64,000 nucleotides of DNA from Jeongeupia sp. USM3 (GCF_001808185.1 NZ_CP017668.1:2418001-2482000), one strand, 5' to 3'; shown: positions 25,086-34,354, numbered from the stretch's first letter. Program-made: numbers and translations. Notes: a model not told the origin generated them from the letters alone.

Positions 25086-26006
25086 ATGGCTGAAATGAAG
25101 CAATACGGCAAGGTCGCCGTGGTGATGGGCGGCGAATCGAGCGAGCGCGAAGTCTCGCTGATGAGCGGCCGTGGCGTGCTCGAGGCACTGCGCAGCCAGG
25201 GCGTCGACGCCCATGCGTTCGATCCGGCCGAAAAACCGCTCGAGGCGCTGCACGAGGAGGGGTTCGACCGGGCCTTCCTGATCCTGCACGGCGGCGACGG
25301 CGAGGACGGCACGATCCAGGGCGCGCTCGAATACCTCGGCATTCCGTACACGGGCTGCGGCGTGATGGCGAGCGCGATCGGCATGGACAAGTGGCGCACC
25401 AAGCTGATGTGGCAGGCCGTCGGCCTGCCGGTGCCGGCCTACCTGCTGCTCGACGCGCAGAGCGATTTCGAATCGGTGATCCCGAAGCTCGGCTCGCCGG
25501 TGTTCGTTAAACCGTCGAACGGCGGTTCGAGCGTCGGCGTCACCAAGTGCCGCACAGCAGACGAAATCCGGGCCGCGTACGAGGAAGCCGCCAAGTACGA
25601 CCCGCTGGTGATGGTCGAGCAGGCCGTGTCCGGCGGCGAATACAGCTGCGCGGTGCTCGACGGCCGCGCGCTGGCGACGGTGAAGATCGAGCCGGCGACT
25701 GAGTTCTACGACTACGACGCCAAGTACTTCCGCGACGACACCGTCTACACCTGCCCGGGTCTGCAGGGCGAAGCCGAAGCGCAGGCGCGCGTGCTCGCCG
25801 AAGCCGCCTACCGCGTGCTCGGCGCGACCGGCTGGGCGCGGATCGACTTCCTGACCGACGCCGACGGCAAGGTCTACCTGCTCGAACCGAACACCGCGCC
25901 GGGCATGACCAGCCACAGCCTGTTCCCGATGTGCGCGCGCGAAGCCGGCATCGGCTACGAGCAGCTGGTGCTGCAGATCCTCGATACGACGCTGGAGGCT
26001 GAATGA
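25086..26006 (+). CDS. ddl: D-alanine--D-alanine ligase (DdlB type)
   Basis: A 306-residue ATP-grasp enzyme that makes the D-Ala-D-Ala substrate of MurF. Diagnostic blocks are VVMGGESSEREVSLMSG, ILHGGDGEDGTIQG, FVKPSNGGSSVGVTK, GWARIDFL and LLEPNTAPGMTSHSLFPMCA. DdlB length and its place at the end of the mur genes fit. A short 11-codon frame (26003-26038) overlaps its stop with ATGA and is probably not a gene. Confidence 0.97.
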   Translation: MAEMKQYGKVAVVMGGESSEREVSLMSGRGVLEALRSQGVDAHAFDPAEKPLEALHEEGFDRAFLILHGGDGEDGTIQGALEYLGIPYTGCGVMASAIGMDKWRTKLMWQAVGLPVPAYLLLDAQSDFESVIPKLGSPVFVKPSNGGSSVGVTKCRTADEIRAAYEEAAKYDPLVMVEQAVSGGEYSCAVLDGRALATVKIEPATEFYDYDAKYFRDDTVYTCPGLQGEAEAQARVLAEAAYRVLGATGWARIDFLTDADGKVYLLEPNTAPGMTSHSLFPMCAREAGIGYEQLVLQILDTTLEAE

Positions 26007-26069
26007 ACATGCCTGCCCAGACCGTTTGCCAACTGTGAACAGAGAGGAAACGTGATTCCAGCAACAAGA

Positions 26070-26206
26070 GAACCTCGTCAGGGCGTCGCGAGCGGGCGCC
26101 AGACAAGGAGTCAGCAGCGCAGTCACCGCAGCGTACGCGAGTACGTGAGGATGACGAGCAGCGCACGACGCCGTATGGCGCACGCGCAGCAGCCATGCCG
26201 AGGTTC
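26070..26206 (+). repeat. Palindromic intergenic repeat, copy C (inside the dcw cluster)
   Basis: The core is CGTAC (26132-26136), loop GCGA, GTACG (26141-26145), followed by TGAGGATGACGAGC. The outer arms GAACCTCGTCAGGG (from 26070) and CCATGCCGAGGTTC (to 26206) are an imperfect inverted repeat that marks both ends. It separates ddl from ftsQ and ends three bases before the ftsQ ATG, so GAGG at 26200-26203 serves as the ftsQ ribosome binding site. Confidence 0.8.
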
Positions 26207-26208
26207 GA

Positions 26209-27027
26209 ATGTGGGATAGGCCGCAACTGCTGATGTGGTTCGCCAACCTGCTCACCGCGCTGGCGGTGCTGCTGCTGTTCTATTCGCTGGTGTTTCTGAC
26301 GATCCACTCGCCGCTGTTCCCGGTCCGCCAGGTCAAGATCGACGGCGAGCTGTCGCATGTCACCAAGGAACAGTTGCAGTACGTGATCCGGAACGAACTG
26401 AAGGGGACGTTCTTCACGCTCGACCTCGACAAGACGCGCCAGGCGTTCGAGAAGCTGCCGTGGGTGCGCGAGGTCAACGTGCGCCGGCGCTGGCCGGACC
26501 GGCTCGAAGTCAGCATCGAGGAGCAGCGCGCGTATGCCCGCTGGGGTTCGATCGCCCTGCTCAATACCTACGGCGAGCGTTTCGACGCCGCCAGCAACGA
26601 GGCGCTGCCGGTGCTCGAAGGGCCCGAAGGCACCGAAAAGCTGATGGTCGAAGGCTACCGGGTGCTCACGGACGCGATGGCGCCGCTGCAGAAGGCGCCG
26701 ACGCACCTGTGGCTGTCGCCACGGCGCGCCTGGCGCTTCCAGCTCGACAACGGCGTCGTCGTCGAGGTCGGCCGCGACGACGCGGTCGAGCGCGTGCGCC
26801 GCTTTGCCGAAGCGTATCCGAACTCGCTGGCGCTGATCGCCGAGAAGCATCCGTTCGAATATGTCGACCTGCGTTACCCGAACGGCTTTGCCGTCCGGCT
26901 GCCGGCGTACAAGCCCGAGGAGACGGCCAAGCCGGGTGCCAGGCCCGTCGCGGCCAGACCGGCTGCCGCGAAGCCTGCGGCCAGCATGCCGGCAGTGAAA
27001 CCCAAGCCCCGCAGCGCTTCGGCGTAG
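26209..27027 (+). CDS. ftsQ: Cell division protein FtsQ
   Basis: A 272-residue bitopic protein of the FtsQLB complex. A short cytoplasmic part and one helix (LLTALAVLLLFYSLVFL) are followed by the POTRA domain (FPVRQVKIDGELSHVTKEQL to LPWVREVNVRRRWPDRLEV) and the beta domain. The last ~40 residues are a Pro/Ala/Lys-rich tail (KPGARPVAARPAAAKPAAS), longer than in E. coli. The ATG at 26209 begins right after a repeat element whose terminal arm supplies the Shine-Dalgarno. Confidence 0.95.
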   Translation: MWDRPQLLMWFANLLTALAVLLLFYSLVFLTIHSPLFPVRQVKIDGELSHVTKEQLQYVIRNELKGTFFTLDLDKTRQAFEKLPWVREVNVRRRWPDRLEVSIEEQRAYARWGSIALLNTYGERFDAASNEALPVLEGPEGTEKLMVEGYRVLTDAMAPLQKAPTHLWLSPRRAWRFQLDNGVVVEVGRDDAVERVRRFAEAYPNSLALIAEKHPFEYVDLRYPNGFAVRLPAYKPEETAKPGARPVAARPAAAKPAASMPAVKPKPRSASA

Positions 27028-27077
27028 CGGGAACGAATCCGTGACCGGTGCTGCGGCGCCGGCCTGTTTTGAATTGA

Positions 27078-28331
27078 ATGAGTAAGAAAGAGGCTGCTGT
27101 GAGTAGAGACGCGAACAACCTCATCGTCGGGCTCGATATTGGGACATCCAAGATCGTCGCCGTCGCTGCCGAGATCCAGGACGACGGCATGCTGAACGTC
27201 GTCGGCCTCGGTTCGGCGACCAGCCGCGGCCTCAAGCGCGGCGTCGTCGTCGACATCGAGAAGACCGTCGGCGCGATCCAGAGCGCGCTCGGCGAGGCCG
27301 AGCTGATGGCCGACTGCAAGATCCGCGAAGTGTTCACCGGCATCGCTGGCAGCCACATCAAGGGGATCAACTCGGACGGCATGGTCGCGATCAAGGACAA
27401 GGAGGTCACCGACGCCGACGTCCAGCGCGTGATCGAGACCGCCAGCGCGGTCAACATCCCGACCGACCACCAGGTGCTGCACATCCTGGCGCAGGAATAC
27501 ATGATCGACGGCCAGGAAGGCGTGAAGGAGCCGCTAGGCATGTCCGGCGTGCGGCTGCATGTCAATGTCCACATCGTCTCGGGCGCCGTGTCGGCGGTGC
27601 AGAACATCACCAAGTGCGTGCGCCGCTGCGGCCTCGAGATTGCCGAGGTCGTGCTGCAGCCGCTGGCGTCGGCAACGTCGGTGCTGACCGACGACGAGAA
27701 GGAACTCGGCGTCTGCCTCGTCGACGTCGGCGGCGGCACGACCGACCTGGCGGTGTTCATGGGCGGCGCGATCCGCCATACCGCGGTGATTCCGATCGCC
27801 GGCGACCAGATCACCAACGACATCGCGATGGCGCTGCGCACGCCGACGGCCGAGGCCGAGAACATCAAGATCCAGCACGGCGTCGCGCTGCGGCACATGA
27901 CCGATCCGCAGCAGATGATCGAGGTGCCCGGTGTCGGCGAGCGCGGCTCGCGCCAGATGAGCCGGCACACGCTGGCCGAAGTCGTCGAGCCGCGGATCGA
28001 GGAGCTTTACGCGCTGGTGCAGGCCGAGCTGCGCCGCAACGGTTTCGAGGACCGGCTGTCCTCCGGCATCGTCATCACCGGCGGCGCCTCGCTGATGCCG
28101 GGCATGGTCGAGCTCGCCGAAGAAATCTTCCACATGCCGGTCCGGCTCGGGCTGCCGAAATACGTCGGCGGTCTGGCCGAGGTCGTCAAGAATCCGCGCT
28201 ATTCGACCGCGGTCGGCCTGCTGTTGTTGGCCAGGGAGCAATACCACAAGAATCCGGCCGGCAAGGCCAAGGACGGATCGTTCGGGGACATTCTGGGCCG
28301 CATGAAGGCGTGGTTCCAGAATAATTTTTAG
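27078..28331 (+). CDS. ftsA: Cell division protein FtsA
   Basis: A 417-residue actin-like ATPase that anchors FtsZ to the membrane. The phosphate-1 loop is VGLDIGTSKIVAVAAE; the phosphate-2 loop is CLVDVGGGTTDLAVF; the adenosine motif is GIVITGGASLMPG. The C-terminus ends in an amphipathic helix (LGRMKAWFQNNF), the membrane-targeting sequence. Start: ATG at 27078; a GTG seven codons later is also possible. Confidence 0.97.
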   Translation: MSKKEAAVSRDANNLIVGLDIGTSKIVAVAAEIQDDGMLNVVGLGSATSRGLKRGVVVDIEKTVGAIQSALGEAELMADCKIREVFTGIAGSHIKGINSDGMVAIKDKEVTDADVQRVIETASAVNIPTDHQVLHILAQEYMIDGQEGVKEPLGMSGVRLHVNVHIVSGAVSAVQNITKCVRRCGLEIAEVVLQPLASATSVLTDDEKELGVCLVDVGGGTTDLAVFMGGAIRHTAVIPIAGDQITNDIAMALRTPTAEAENIKIQHGVALRHMTDPQQMIEVPGVGERGSRQMSRHTLAEVVEPRIEELYALVQAELRRNGFEDRLSSGIVITGGASLMPGMVELAEEIFHMPVRLGLPKYVGGLAEVVKNPRYSTAVGLLLLAREQYHKNPAGKAKDGSFGDILGRMKAWFQNNF

Positions 28332-28379
28332 TCAGTTTCGGGTCAGTAAGTTAGAATCGGGTCAAGAAGGAGAGTCATC

Positions 28380-29546
28380 ATGGCACTGAGTATCGAAGTC
28401 CACGACGTCGCACACGCCGTCAACATCAAGGTGATCGGCGTCGGTGGCGCCGGTTGCAACGCAATCAACAACATGATCGAGCACGCACTCGCCGGCGTGC
28501 AGTTCATTTCGGCCAACACCGACGCACAGGTGCTGAAGCTGTCGAAGGCCGAACACATCGTTGCGCTCGGTCAGGAACTGACGCGCGGCTTTGGCGCAGG
28601 TTGCAACCCGGACATCGGCCGCCAGGCCGCCGAGGAGGACCGCGAGCAGCTCGGCGAGCTGATCGACGGTGCCGACCTGCTGTTCATCACCGCCGGCATG
28701 GGCGGCGGTACCGGTACCGGCGCGGCACCGGTGATCGCGCAGGTCGCGCGCGAGAAGGGCATCCTGACCGTCGGCGTCGTTACCAAGCCGGGTCTGGACG
28801 AGGGCAACCGCCAGAAGGTCGCGCAGGCCGGCATCGACGAGCTCGGCCGCTATGTCGACTCGCTGATCGTCGTGTCGAACCAGAAGCTCGAGGAAGTGCT
28901 CGGCGACGACGTCACCATCGACGAAGCGTTCCGCGCCGCCGACGACGTGCTGCGCAACGCGGTCGGCTCGATCGTCGAGATCATCAACTACCCGGGCCTG
29001 ATCAACGTCGACTTCGCCGACGTGAAGACCGTGATGCAGGAAATGGGCATGGCGCTGATGGGCACCGCTCACGCTGCCGGCCCGAACCGCGCGGTCGAGG
29101 CGGCCGAGGAAGCGATCCGCAGCCCGCTGCTCGACAACATCAACTTCAAGGGCGCCCGCGGCGTGCTCGTCAACATCAGCGCCAGCAAGTCGACGCTGAA
29201 AAAGAGCGAAATCCGCCAGGTGCGCGAGATCGTCGAAGCCGGCGCGGCCGAAGATGCGGTCGTCAAGCACGGCGTGGTGTACGACGACAGCCTGGGCGAC
29301 CAGCTGCGCGTCACGCTGATCGCTACCGGTCTGGGTAGCCGTGAAAGCAGCAAGCCGGTGATGCAGGTCGTCGCCAGCCAGCCGCTGAAGACCGGCACCG
29401 ACAACCGTGCGATCGACGACTGGAGCGCCTTCGACCTGCCGCCGGGCATGCGCCCGAACCGCCGCAGCGGCGGTACCGACACGCGCTCGGTGGTCGGCAA
29501 CGTCGACATGGATATCCCGGCCTTCCTGCGTCGTCAGGCAGACTGA
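28380..29546 (+). CDS. ftsZ: Cell division GTPase FtsZ
   Basis: A 388-residue tubulin homologue that forms the Z ring. The GTP-binding signature GGGTGTG lies in TAGMGGGTGTGAAPVIAQV. N-terminal VGGAGCNAINNMIE and the T7-loop region NVDFADVKTVM are intact. After a short variable linker it ends with the conserved partner-binding peptide (MDIPAFLRRQAD). A strong Shine-Dalgarno (GAAGGAGA) precedes the ATG. Confidence 0.98.
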   Translation: MALSIEVHDVAHAVNIKVIGVGGAGCNAINNMIEHALAGVQFISANTDAQVLKLSKAEHIVALGQELTRGFGAGCNPDIGRQAAEEDREQLGELIDGADLLFITAGMGGGTGTGAAPVIAQVAREKGILTVGVVTKPGLDEGNRQKVAQAGIDELGRYVDSLIVVSNQKLEEVLGDDVTIDEAFRAADDVLRNAVGSIVEIINYPGLINVDFADVKTVMQEMGMALMGTAHAAGPNRAVEAAEEAIRSPLLDNINFKGARGVLVNISASKSTLKKSEIRQVREIVEAGAAEDAVVKHGVVYDDSLGDQLRVTLIATGLGSRESSKPVMQVVASQPLKTGTDNRAIDDWSAFDLPPGMRPNRRSGGTDTRSVVGNVDMDIPAFLRRQAD

Positions 29547-29568
29547 GGTAGGCATGCGAACGCGCAGA

Positions 29569-29590
29569 CCGCCCTGCAGGTGCAGGGCGG
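29569..29590 (+). terminator. Hairpin after ftsZ, possible weak terminator
   Basis: CCGCCCTGCA and TGCAGGGCGG around GG form a strong inverted repeat 23 bases after the ftsZ stop. No T tract follows, so it may stabilise the mRNA end or attenuate read-through into lpxC. Confidence 0.5.
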
Positions 29591-29712
29591 CGAGCCGGCG
29601 CGCGCCCGTCATCGGTAGATAACGGCAATCGGGAACATTGCGACGATCAATCCAGCCCATGACCCGGGGCTGCTAGAATCGTTGGCATGAATCCGTTAGG
29701 CCAAGGCAATCC

Positions 29713-30627
29713 ATGTTTCAGCAACGAACCCTGAAAACCACGGTCCGTGCGGTCGGTGTCGGCCTGCATTCGGGCGAGCGTGTCACGCTCGTGCTGAAGC
29801 CTGCCCCCGTCGATTCCGGCATCGTGTTCCACCGCGCCGATCTGCCCGATTCGGCACCGTTCAGGGTCGGGCCCTCGCTCGTGAACGACACACGACTCTC
29901 CTCGACGCTCATCCATGATGACGTCCGTGTCGGCACGATCGAGCACCTGATGTCGGCGTTTGCCGGCTTCGGCGTCGACAATGTCGTCGTCGAAGTCGAC
30001 GCGCCGGAAATGCCGATCATGGACGGCTCGGCCGCGCCGTTCATCTACCTGCTGCAGAGCGCCGGCGTCGTCGACCAGGCGGCGCCGAAGCGTTTCGTCC
30101 GCGTCAAGAAGCCGGTCGAGGTGGTCGAGGGCGACAAGTGGGTGAAACTCGAGCCGCACGACGGCTACAAGGTGTCGCTGAAGATCGACTTCCAGCATCC
30201 GGCGTTCAAGAAGTCGGCGCAGACGATCACGCTTGATTTCGCCAACACCAACTATGTGTCCGAGATCGCCCGCGCGCGGACGTTCGGCTTCATCCACGAG
30301 GTCGAGATGCTGCGCACCAACGGCCTCGCCCGTGGCGGCAGCATGGATTCGGTCGTCGTCATCGACGAGTACCGCGTGCTCAACGACGGCGGCCTGCGCT
30401 TCGAGGACGAGTTCGTCCGCCACAAGGTGCTCGACGCGATCGGCGACCTGTACATCCTCGGCCATCCGCTGATCGCCGCGTTCTCCGGCTACAAGTCCGG
30501 CCACGCGATGAACAACAAGCTGCTGCGCGCACTGCTCGACGACCCGGACAGCTACGAGTTCGTCAGCTTCGAGCGCGACGAGGACGTGCCGAGCTCGTTC
30601 CACGCGCTGCCGCCGGTCGGCATCTGA
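29713..30627 (+). CDS. lpxC: UDP-3-O-acyl-GlcNAc deacetylase LpxC
   Basis: A 304-residue zinc deacetylase, the committed step of lipid A synthesis. Zinc ligands are in TIEHLMSAFAGFG and RHKVLDAIGDLYILG (His and Asp). Other family blocks are QRTLKTTVRAVGVGLHSGER, MPIMDGSAAPF and ARTFGF. It follows ftsZ after a 166-base gap with an extended -10-like TGCTAGAAT at 29671-29679, the usual order in proteobacteria. Confidence 0.97.
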   Translation: MFQQRTLKTTVRAVGVGLHSGERVTLVLKPAPVDSGIVFHRADLPDSAPFRVGPSLVNDTRLSSTLIHDDVRVGTIEHLMSAFAGFGVDNVVVEVDAPEMPIMDGSAAPFIYLLQSAGVVDQAAPKRFVRVKKPVEVVEGDKWVKLEPHDGYKVSLKIDFQHPAFKKSAQTITLDFANTNYVSEIARARTFGFIHEVEMLRTNGLARGGSMDSVVVIDEYRVLNDGGLRFEDEFVRHKVLDAIGDLYILGHPLIAAFSGYKSGHAMNNKLLRALLDDPDSYEFVSFERDEDVPSSFHALPPVGI

Positions 30628-30648
30628 TCCGGCCGGAAGGGGCGTGCC

Positions 30649-30834
30649 ATGTTCGCCGTGCTGCGCATCCTGTTCGTGCTGGCCGTCGTGCTCGCCGGCT
30701 GGTCGGTGTTCCGCTACCTGCGCACGCGCGACCGCTACTGGCTGGTTTTCCTTTGCCGGGTGATCGCGGCGACGCTGGCACTGCTGCTGCTGTTCTTCAT
30801 CGGCCTCGTGGCTGAACGCATCTTCTGGCTCTGA
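30649..30834 (+). CDS. Small hypothetical membrane protein
   Basis: A 61-residue protein, almost all membrane helix: MFAVLRILFVLAVVLAGWSVF, a basic turn (RYLRTRDRYW), then LVFLCRVIAATLALLLLFFIGLVA (split for length). Two helices with the Arg-rich turn inside are predicted. It lies between lpxC and rsmE with short gaps and is probably co-transcribed. No function is known. Confidence 0.65.
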   Translation: MFAVLRILFVLAVVLAGWSVFRYLRTRDRYWLVFLCRVIAATLALLLLFFIGLVAERIFWL

Positions 30835-30840
30835 ATCCCC

Positions 30841-31563
30841 ATGCCCCGTTTCTTTCTTGATTCGCAGCTCGCCAGCGGCGAGACGCTCTCGCTGCCCGAA
30901 TCGCTGGCCCGCCACGTCCAGGTGCTGCGGATGCAGCCGGGTGAGTCCATCACGCTGTTCAACGGCCACGGCGGCGAGTTCGCGGCGACGGTGACGGCGA
31001 TGGGCAAGCGCAATGTCGACGTCGAGATCGGCGCCCACGATCCGGTCGAGCGCGAATCGCCGCTGCAGACCGTGCTGCTGCAGGCGGTCTCAAGCGCCGA
31101 GCGCATGGATTACACGGTGCAGAAGGCGACCGAGCTCGGCGTCAGCCGCATCGTCCCGGTCTACAGCCAGTACTGCCAGCAGCGCTTGAGCGGTGAACGT
31201 GCCGGGAAGCGGCTCGCACACTGGCGCGCCGTCGCCGCGGCCGCGTGCGAGCAGAGCGGCCGCACCCGCGTGCCGCAGATCGATCCGGTCGCGCCGCTGG
31301 CCGATGCGCTGGCCGGCCTGCCGGCGCTCGAGCTGCGGCTGCTGATGTCGCCGGTCGGCGCCGTGCCGTTCCGCACGCTGCCCGAGGGGGCCGGCAGCGT
31401 CGCGATGCTGGTCGGCCCCGAAGGCGGGCTCTCGGGTGCCGAGGAGCAACTGGCAATCGCGGCCGGCTTCACGCCGCTGGTGCTCGGCCCGCGCATCCTG
31501 CGCACCGAAACCGCCGGCCCGGCGCTGCTGGCGCTGGCACAGGCGCGCTGGGGCGACGGCTGA
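30841..31563 (+). CDS. rsmE: 16S rRNA (uracil-1498-N3)-methyltransferase RsmE
   Basis: A 240-residue SPOUT methyltransferase. N-terminal PUA-like part (MPRFFLDSQLASGETLSLPE) and the knotted SAM site (LLVGPEGGLS-type loop, here MLVGPEGGLSGAEEQLA) are visible, with LGPRILRTETAGPALLALAQ at the C-terminus. QKATELGVSRIVPVYSQ is diagnostic. It sits six bases after the small membrane protein. Confidence 0.96.
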   Translation: MPRFFLDSQLASGETLSLPESLARHVQVLRMQPGESITLFNGHGGEFAATVTAMGKRNVDVEIGAHDPVERESPLQTVLLQAVSSAERMDYTVQKATELGVSRIVPVYSQYCQQRLSGERAGKRLAHWRAVAAAACEQSGRTRVPQIDPVAPLADALAGLPALELRLLMSPVGAVPFRTLPEGAGSVAMLVGPEGGLSGAEEQLAIAAGFTPLVLGPRILRTETAGPALLALAQARWGDG

Positions 31564-31571
31564 AACCAGCG

Positions 31572-31690
31572 GTCAAGCCCTGACCGGGGCCCGTGCGCTG
31601 CCCGGAATCCTCGTTGGACTGTACGTCCACTCCGGCTCCTGCGCTGCGCTTCACGCCGCGGAGGGCTGCTTGCGACGGACGGCGGGCCGG
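31572..31690 (-). repeat. Palindromic intergenic repeat, copy D (reverse orientation)
   Basis: The core is TGGAC (31615-31619), loop TGTAC, GTCCA (31625-31629). On the minus strand it is flanked by GCCGGAG and ACGAGGATTCCGGGCAGCGC, the same order as copy A. GTGAAGCGCAGCGCAGGAG, also shared with copy A, is further out. The outer arms are degenerate, so the ends are approximate. It fills most of the rsmE-msbA gap. Confidence 0.7.
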
Positions 31691-31754
31691 TTTGCATCGT
31701 AAGCTTGGCCGGCCGTCGAGCTATAATCGGGCTTTGCTCCCTCTCAGGCAAAGC

Positions 31755-33491
31755 ATGAACAACCGCTTGCTGTACACGCGCCTGCTCGGCGAGATCCGTC
31801 CCTACTGGCCGGTAATCGCCGGCTCCATCGTCTGCATGATCCTCGCCGCGGGTGTCGACGCCGGCCTGGCCGTGCTGCTCAAGCCGCTGGTCGACCAGAA
31901 CCTGCAGGCGCACTCGCTGGCGCATACTGCCGCGTGGGTGCTGCCGGCGCAGATCTTCGGCCTAGCGATCCTGCGGCTGGTGACCAACTTCGGTTCGGAC
32001 TACGCCAGCGGCTGGCTGTCGGCGCGGGTGATGCATGATTTGCGGCAGAAGATGTACGAGCAGTACCTGAAGCTGCCGACGCGCTATTACGACCAGAGTT
32101 CGACCGGCGTGATGCTGTCGCGCATCACCTTCGACATCGGCAACGTGATGAACGCCGGCGTGCAGGTGCTGACGGTGCTGGTGCGCGACAGCTTCTCGAT
32201 CGTCGCCTTCCTCGGCGTGATGCTGTACCACGACTGGCAACTGACGCTGCTGTGCCTGATCCTGCTGCCGGGCGTCGCCGCCAGCATCCGCATCGTCGGC
32301 AAGCGCCAGCGCAAGCTGTCGCGCTCGTCGCAGGAAACCATGGGCGAGATGACGCGCATCCTCGACGAAAGCCTGTCCGGCCACCGGGTGGTGAAGATCT
32401 TCGGCGGTTTTCCGTACGAGCGGCTGCGCTACTTCAATATCAACAACCGGATGCGCAGCATCATGGTCAAGCAGAACGCCACCTCGGGCGCCAATTCGGG
32501 GCTGGTGATGCTGCTGATCGGCATCACGCTGGCGATCATCATCTACTTCGCCAGCCTGCGCGCGCAGACCGGCGCGCTGACCGCCGGCGCCTTCGTGTCG
32601 TTCATGGTCGCGATGATGGCGATCCAGCAGCCGGTGAAGAACCTCACCAAGATCAACGAGCAGTTCCACAAGGGCATGGCGGCGGCGGAGTCGGTATTCA
32701 GCGTGCTCGACGAAGCGGCCGAACGCGATACCGGCACGCGCGGCATCGAGCGCGCAAAGGGCGAGATCGATATCCGCGGGCTGCAATTCCACTACGGCGA
32801 TCCGGACAAGCCGGCGCTGTCCGGCATCGACCTCAAGGTCGCACCGGGCGAGACCGTCGCACTGGTCGGCAGCTCGGGGTCGGGCAAGACGACGCTCGCC
32901 AACCTGCTGCCGCGTTTCTACGAGCCGACTGGCGGCGAGATCGACCTCGACGGCGTGCCGCTGACCGATTACAGGCTCGCCGACCTGCGCCGGCAGTTCG
33001 CCATGGTCAGCCAGGATGTCGTGCTGTTCAACGACAGCGTGACCGCCAACATTGCCTACGGCGATGCCGCGCCGGATCCGGTACGCGTGCGTGCGGCGGC
33101 CGACGCGGCATTCGCGACCGAATTCATCGAAAACATGAGCGAGGGTTTCGACACGCTGCTTGGCGAGAATGGTGTCCGGCTATCGGGCGGCCAGCGCCAG
33201 CGCCTGGCGATCGCGCGGGCGATCTACAAGGATGCGCCGGTGCTGATCCTCGACGAGGCGACCAGCGCGCTCGATACCGAGTCCGAGCGCAAGGTGCAGG
33301 CGGCGCTCGAGAACCTGATGAAGAACCGCACGACGCTGGTGATCGCCCACCGGCTGTCGACGATCGAGAACGCCGACCGCATCGTCGTGATGCGGTCGGG
33401 GCGCATCGTCGAGGTCGGTGGTCATGCCGAGCTGATCGAGCACAAAGGCATGTACGCGCAGATGCACGCGGTGCAGTTCCACGAAGCCTGA
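31755..33491 (+). CDS. msbA: Lipid A export ABC transporter MsbA
   Basis: A 578-residue half-transporter: an ABC exporter membrane domain of six helices (1-~320) fused to an ATPase. It flips lipid A-core across the inner membrane and acts as a homodimer. The ATPase has Walker A GSSGSGKTT, signature LSGGQRQR, Walker B VLILDEATSALD and the H-loop His in IAHRLST. The ATG at 31755 starts MNNRLLYTRLLGEIRPYW, the family N-terminus. A TATAAT at 31722-31727 lies upstream, without a good -35. Confidence 0.95.
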   Translation: MNNRLLYTRLLGEIRPYWPVIAGSIVCMILAAGVDAGLAVLLKPLVDQNLQAHSLAHTAAWVLPAQIFGLAILRLVTNFGSDYASGWLSARVMHDLRQKMYEQYLKLPTRYYDQSSTGVMLSRITFDIGNVMNAGVQVLTVLVRDSFSIVAFLGVMLYHDWQLTLLCLILLPGVAASIRIVGKRQRKLSRSSQETMGEMTRILDESLSGHRVVKIFGGFPYERLRYFNINNRMRSIMVKQNATSGANSGLVMLLIGITLAIIIYFASLRAQTGALTAGAFVSFMVAMMAIQQPVKNLTKINEQFHKGMAAAESVFSVLDEAAERDTGTRGIERAKGEIDIRGLQFHYGDPDKPALSGIDLKVAPGETVALVGSSGSGKTTLANLLPRFYEPTGGEIDLDGVPLTDYRLADLRRQFAMVSQDVVLFNDSVTANIAYGDAAPDPVRVRAAADAAFATEFIENMSEGFDTLLGENGVRLSGGQRQRLAIARAIYKDAPVLILDEATSALDTESERKVQAALENLMKNRTTLVIAHRLSTIENADRIVVMRSGRIVEVGGHAELIEHKGMYAQMHAVQFHEA

Positions 33492-33519
33492 GTGGCCGCA
33501 CGGCGCTGGCCGTCGGGCA

Positions 33520-34275
33520 TTAGTCCCGGCGGTTCAGCGCGGCGAGCTTGAGGAAGCGATAGTAGACGGTTTCGGCATTGAATACCGCAACCTGGAAGCC
33601 GGCGGCGCCGTCGAGAAAGCCACGCTTGATCACCCAGGTGCGGATGAACGCCCACAGTCCGCGGCCGACGGCCTTGGCGACCGATGCCGTTTCGCCGCGT
33701 GCATGGCGCTGGTGCGCGCCGGCCTCCGAGTAGGCATCGAGCTTGCGCAGCACGTCGGCATGCGTTTCGTACGAGTAGTGCAGCAAGGTGCCGGCCAGCG
33801 CGGCGGCCGGGCCGTCGAATACCAGCCGTTCGTGCACCAGATCGTCCGAAAAGCGGGCGCTGCCTTGCTTGAACAAGCGCGGAATCCAGTCCGGGTACCA
33901 GCCCGAATGCCGCATCCAGTGGCCGCAGAAGCTCGACAGCCGGTTCAGCCGGTAGACGTCGGCCTGCGGCCCGGCGATCGCGGCACGGATCGACGCGGCG
34001 AGCTCCGGCGAGACGACCTCGTCGGCATCGATCAGCAGCACCCAGTCGGTGTCGAGCAGCGCCACCGCGCGGTTCTTCTGCACGCCGAAACCGGGCCAGT
34101 CGCTCGAGACGGCGACAGTCGCACCATGGGCTTCGGCAATTTGCACGGTTGCGTCGCTGCTGCCCGAGTCGAGCACGGCGATCTTGTCGGCGAACGCCAG
34201 CGCCGACAGGCATTCGGCCAGCCGCGCTTCGGCATTCTTGGTGATCAGGGCGACGCCCAGGGTTGCTGCTGGCAT
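33520..34275 (-). CDS. Family 2 glycosyltransferase, WaaE/KdtX-like (LPS core)
   Basis: A 251-residue GT2 enzyme. It begins TLGVALITKNAEARLAECLSA, the nucleotide-binding fold, followed by AVLDSGSSDATVQIA and the metal-binding DxD as VLLIDADEVV. WMRHSGWYPDWIPRLFKQGS and VHERLVFDG are typical of WaaE/KdtX, which adds a beta-glucosyl residue to the LPS inner core. The donor here is not certain. The start is the ATG at 34275, as the family begins at this point. It is divergent from the glycan gene run that starts at 34355. Confidence 0.85.
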   Translation of the reverse strand: MPAATLGVALITKNAEARLAECLSALAFADKIAVLDSGSSDATVQIAEAHGATVAVSSDWPGFGVQKNRAVALLDTDWVLLIDADEVVSPELAASIRAAIAGPQADVYRLNRLSSFCGHWMRHSGWYPDWIPRLFKQGSARFSDDLVHERLVFDGPAAALAGTLLHYSYETHADVLRKLDAYSEAGAHQRHARGETASVAKAVGRGLWAFIRTWVIKRGFLDGAAGFQVAVFNAETVYYRFLKLAALNRRD

Positions 34276-34354
34276 GGGAAGGCGGGGCTGAAAACTGGAT
34301 ATAATCGGACAAACGCCGGGATATCCACAAGCCCGGCACCAACCGGTCATCCCC

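Noticed and set aside
26003..26038. 11-codon frame overlapping the ddl stop (ATGA)
   Set aside because: A good Shine-Dalgarno precedes it, but it is very short and runs into the repeat. It may affect coupling but is not called a gene.
31722..31727. TATAAT before msbA as a full promoter
   Set aside because: No -35-like hexamer lies 16-19 bases upstream; the nearest TTGCAT is 24 away. Mentioned only in the msbA entry.
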